A stretch of DNA of 64,000 bases, taken from NCBI GenBank assembly GCA_003254925.1, contig QANZ01006674.1, forward strand, positions 76,514 through 140,513. Direction: 5' to 3'. Source of the DNA: Chamaecrista fasciculata. Taxonomy: Eukaryota; Streptophyta; Magnoliopsida; Fabales; Fabaceae. Numbering within the stretch: the stretch's first letter is position 1; every line of letters starts with the position of its first letter. Below are positions 60,749 through 64,000 of the stretch, piece after piece. The position numbers were made by a program, and so were the translations under genes. Below the pieces are notes generated by a model. That model was not told where the DNA came from. It did no database searches and saw nothing but the letters and a program-made list of their open reading frames with translations.

Positions 60749-61107
60749 GGGTAAATTACATTTTGGTATCCTGTTTTATGGATTGATTTCACTTTGGTAC
60801 CATGTTCTTTCAAAAGTGACACTTTGGTACCATGTTTTTTGAATCGTTAACATTTTGGTACCCTGTTCTTTGCATCGGTAACACTTTGGTACCCTAAAAA
60901 AGATAGAACAAGGTAACAAATTGTGAAAGAACATGGTACCAAAGTGAAATCGGTCCATAGAACAGGGTACCAAAGTGTTAACGGTACAAAGAACATGGTA
61001 CCAAAATATTAACGGTGCAATGAATAGTGTATTAAAGTGTCACTTCCGAACAAACATGATATCAAAGTAAAATCGGTCCATAGAACATGGTACTAAATTG
61101 TTTACCC
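60749..61107. mobile_element. MITE of the GGGTAAATTACA family, 359 bp
   Basis: It starts GGGTAAATTACATTTTGG and ends with the inverted AATTGTTTACCC. The interior repeats 'actttggtaccatgttctt' in both orientations. The 9-bp duplication TAAATTAAA is exact (60740-60748 and 61108-61116). It is related to the nested MITE at 20042-20470. Confidence 0.92.
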
Positions 61108-61182
61108 TAAATTAAATAACTAAAATCTTTCTACTTGTCTATACAAAAATAATCAAATAGCTGTCGCTAATTCTATGATATC

Positions 61183-61528
61183 CTAAGAAGCATGGACACT
61201 TCATTTTGAGGGCGTGTCGCCGTGTCAGACACGTGTCAGTGTCCGACACCCGTACGACACCGACACGACACATATTCATAAATTTTAAAATATAAATCAA
61301 TTTTTTGTGACTTTAACATGACATATAAGAGAAAATAATAATACATATGACATATATTATGAATAAAACTTGTAATTTTTAATTTTTTCATTAAAAATTA
61401 TGAATATTTAATTATTTATATATATAAATATATGACGTGTCGTGTCGCGTAATTTTGAGAGTTTAGCGTGTCGCTGTGTCCGTGTCCGTGTCGTGTCCCG
61501 TATCCGTGTCAGTGTCCATGCTTCCTAG
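61183..61528. mobile_element. hAT-type MITE CTAAGAAGCATGGACAC, 346 bp
   Basis: The ends CTAAGAAGCATGGACAC and GTGTCCATGCTTCCTAG are inverted with one mismatch. The 8-bp duplication ATGATATC is exact (61175-61182 and 61529-61536). Subterminal parts consist of 'gtgtc' and 'gacac' repeats around an AT-rich core. Non-coding. Confidence 0.92.
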
Positions 61529-61587
61529 ATGATATCATAAAGGTGCGAAAAAATGAAATAAAATAAAAATTGCTGGTAATTATTAAT

Positions 61588-63627
61588 GAGTAAACTCCCA
61601 AATTGGGCCCTGGATTATTGGGTCGCTAACAGATTGGTCCCTGATTTATGGAAATTGATAAATAGGTCCCCGAATTTTACTAACGTTAGTTAAATTGGTC
61701 CCTGAATCCGTTAACTGCTGACGTGGCACGTTAAGTGCCACGTCAGCAGTTGAAAAACTAAAAAAAAAAAAAGCCAACTGTGCGTGCCACATCAGCATTA
61801 ATAATAAAATAAAATATTTCATTCAAAATTCAAATAGGTCCCTGAGTTATATCTTTATCTCATTATTCTAAATTTCCCCTTTTTTTCATCATCTTCATTC
61901 ATTTTAGTCCCAAATCCTCAAAATAAAATTGTAAAGTGTCCCAAAACTCTTCCAAACATTCCAGTTTAGTCCTTAAAAGTATTAAAAACCCTAAAACCTA
62001 AACCCTAAACCCCAAACCCTAAACCCTAAAATCCTAAACCTCAAACCCTAAAACCTAAAACCTAAACCCTAAAATCCTAAAATTGTAAAGTGTCTCAAAA
62101 TTCTTCTAAACATTTCAATTTAGTCCTTCAACTCTAAAACCTCAAACCCTAGAACCCCAAACCAAATCCTAAAACCTTAAACCCTAAATTGTAAAACCCC
62201 AAACCCCAAACCCTAAAATTCCAAACCCCAAATCCTAAAACCTTAAACCTTAAACTCTACAACCCTAAACCCCAAACCCTAAAATCCCATACCCTAAACT
62301 CTAAAACCCTAAATCCCAAACCCCAAACCCTAAAATCCCAAACCCTAAACCTTGAACCCAAAACCATAAAACCTAAAACCCCAAACCTCAAACTCTAAAA
62401 CCCCAAACCCTAAAATCCCATACCCTAAATTCTTTGGTTTATTATCTATTCATTTAATTAGAGGACCAATTTGTCTAACATATTGAACTATTTTGATAAA
62501 TTCGGGGACTGATTTGAATAATACTGTTGCACGTCACAATTGTTGAACTTTAATGTACAGTCACAATTCTGATGGTTTGGGGTTTTAGAGTTTAGGGTTT
62601 GTGTTTGGGGTTTGAGGTTTTAGAGTTTGGGGGTTTAGGGTTTTAGAAAAAAGTTTGGGGTATGGGATATTAGGATCTAGGTTTGGGGTTTTGGGTTTTA
62701 GGGTTTGGGGTTTGGGATTTTGGGGTTTGGGGTTTTAGAGTTTAGGGTTTGGGGTTTGGAGTTTTAGGGTTTGGGGTTTGGAGTTCTAAGATTTGGGGTT
62801 TTAGAGTTTAAGGACTAAATTGAAATGTTTGGAAGAATTTTGGGACACTTTACAATTTTAGGATTTTAGGGTTTTAGGGTTTTTGATTTTAGGATTTAGG
62901 ATTTTAGGGTTTGGGGTTTTGGAGTTTAGGGTTTGGGGTTTGGGGTTTGGAATTTTAGGGTTTGGGGTTTTAGAATTTAGGGTTTAAGGTTTTAGGATTT
63001 GCGGTTTGGGATTTTAGGGTTTGGGGTTTTGGATTTTAGGTTTGGGGTTTTAGAGTTTTGGGTTTGGGATTTGGGGTTCTAGGGTGTGAGGTTTTAGAGT
63101 TTAAGGACTAAATTGAAATGTTTAGAAGAATTTTGGGACACTTTATAATTTTAGGATTTTAGGGTTGAGGGTTTAGGTTTTAGGATTTTAGGGTTTTGGG
63201 TTTAGGGTTTGGCGTTTAGGTTTTAGGGTTTTTAATACTTTTAAGGACTAAACTAGAATGTTTGGAAGAGTTTTGGGATACTTTACAATTTTATTTGTAA
63301 GATTTGTGACTAAAATGAATGAAGATGATGAAAAAGAGAGGAAATTGAGAATAATGAGATAAAAGTATAACTCAGGGACCTATTTGAATTTTGAATGAAA
63401 TATTTTTTTTATTAGTAATGCTGATGTGGCACGCACAGTTGGCGTTTTTTTTTTCAATTTTTCAACTGCTGACGTGGCACTTAACGTGCCACGTCAGTAG
63501 TTAACGGATTCAGGGACCAATTTGACTAACGTTAGTAAAATTCGGGGACCTATTTGTCAATTTCCATAAATCAGAGATCAATCTGTCAGCGACCCAATAA
63601 TCCAGGGACCAATTTGGGAGTTTACTC
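61588..63627. mobile_element. 2-kb Mutator-type fold-back element filled with telomere-like repeats
   Basis: Ends GAGTAAACTCCCAAATTGG and CCAATTTGGGAGTTTACTC are inverted, and arms of several hundred bases pair, including a nested palindrome GACGTGGCAC. A 10-bp duplication AATTATTAAT is exact (61578-61587 and 63628-63637). The left interior is made of AAACCCTAAA-like variants and the right interior of TTTAGGGTTT-like variants, so the whole element can fold into one hairpin. Segments such as 'aattgtaaagtgtc' and 'tcttccaaacattcc' recur and are shared with the ITPK-carrying element at 41112-42394. No coding sequence. Confidence 0.9.
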
Positions 63628-63637
63628 AATTATTAAT

Positions 63638-64000
63638 TAACATAGAAACAATTGTGGCATCGAATCTTTCCCCAGTCTATATGTCTATATATGATCACAC
63701 CAATCAAATTGAAAAACCGAAAAGCAAAAGCAATAGATCAAGCCCTCCAACATATGCTAGTTGGATGGTTCTCTAATTTTTATATATATACACACACAAT
63801 AAAGTGTAAAGTTCTTTAACAATTAACATATATATATCTATATATATATATATATAACTGATCCATATAATATATAGTGCTAAGCAGACACTCAATCGAT
63901 CATAATCAATTAATGTATATATACAACCTCACACGCACACACAAGAAATGAAATAAAAAATGGTCAGGTTGGTAATTATCTCAACTTAATCATGGTTGAT
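63638..64000. other. AT-rich intergenic DNA to the window edge
   Basis: TA tracts (near 63779-63790 and 63833-63855) and a CA run near 63929-63942. No gene recognised. Confidence 0.5.

Noticed and set aside
61970..63250. Interstitial telomere from a chromosome fusion
   Set aside because: The units are variable rather than perfect AAACCCT, and the block lies inside an element with inverted ends and a 10-bp target duplication.

Overview
The window is nuclear DNA from a flowering plant, most likely a eudicot. The evidence is AT-rich intergenic DNA with long TA microsatellites, GT-AG introns with T-rich 3' ends, plant-type transcription factor and flippase-subunit genes, Ty1/copia retrotransposons primed by initiator Met tRNA, and a dense population of small non-autonomous DNA transposons. 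I cannot name the species. Single unresolved N bases lie near 1826, 42604, 58913 and 59852, mostly in homopolymers or repeats.

Six host genes can be built exon by exon, and every model closes in frame: (1) a MYB-CC/GARP transcription factor, minus strand, 13380-16105, 6 coding exons, 397 aa; (2) an ALA-interacting subunit (CDC50/LEM3 family), plus, 26345-30252, 8 exons, 347 aa; (3) an RlmI-like PUA plus SAM methyltransferase, minus, 32352-37748, 8 exons, 439 aa; (4, 5) two tandem copies of the RNA polymerase subunit RPB5, plus, 43503-46414 and 49159-51954, 4 coding exons and 207 aa each; (6) a METTL5-type methyltransferase, plus, 54219-57214, 9 exons, 213 aa. The genes are ordinary housekeeping or regulatory genes. 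They do not form an operon or an obvious shared pathway, although three of them (RPB5 and the two RNA methyltransferases) concern RNA synthesis or modification.

Layout: 0-1.4 kb is a decayed copia element interrupted by the end of another LTR. 1.4-7.35 kb is gene-poor AT-rich DNA with a MITE and a short Helitron. 7.36-12.44 kb is an intact, apparently very young copia element with matching 255-bp LTRs and one 1515-aa gag-pol frame. 13.4-16.1 kb is the MYB-CC gene. 16.1-26.3 kb is a gene desert with nested Mutator-type MITEs. 26.3-37.7 kb holds the ALIS and RlmI-like genes, with MITEs and a Helitron in their introns. 37.9-42.8 kb is a mobile-element cluster that includes a Pack-MULE-like palindrome carrying a broken piece of an inositol polyphosphate kinase (ITPK) gene. 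43.3-54.1 kb is the RPB5 tandem duplication, whose two arms reveal the empty site of each other's insertions. 54.2-57.2 kb is the METTL5 gene. 57.5-63.6 kb is a run of hAT, Mutator-type and Helitron non-autonomous elements, ending with a 2-kb fold-back element filled with telomere-like repeats.

The most interesting material is not a new enzyme system. It is the record of transposition: several families with readable target-site duplications, an ITPK fragment captured inside a long palindrome, and a tandem RPB5 pair whose second copy has a different 5' leader and several changed residues.
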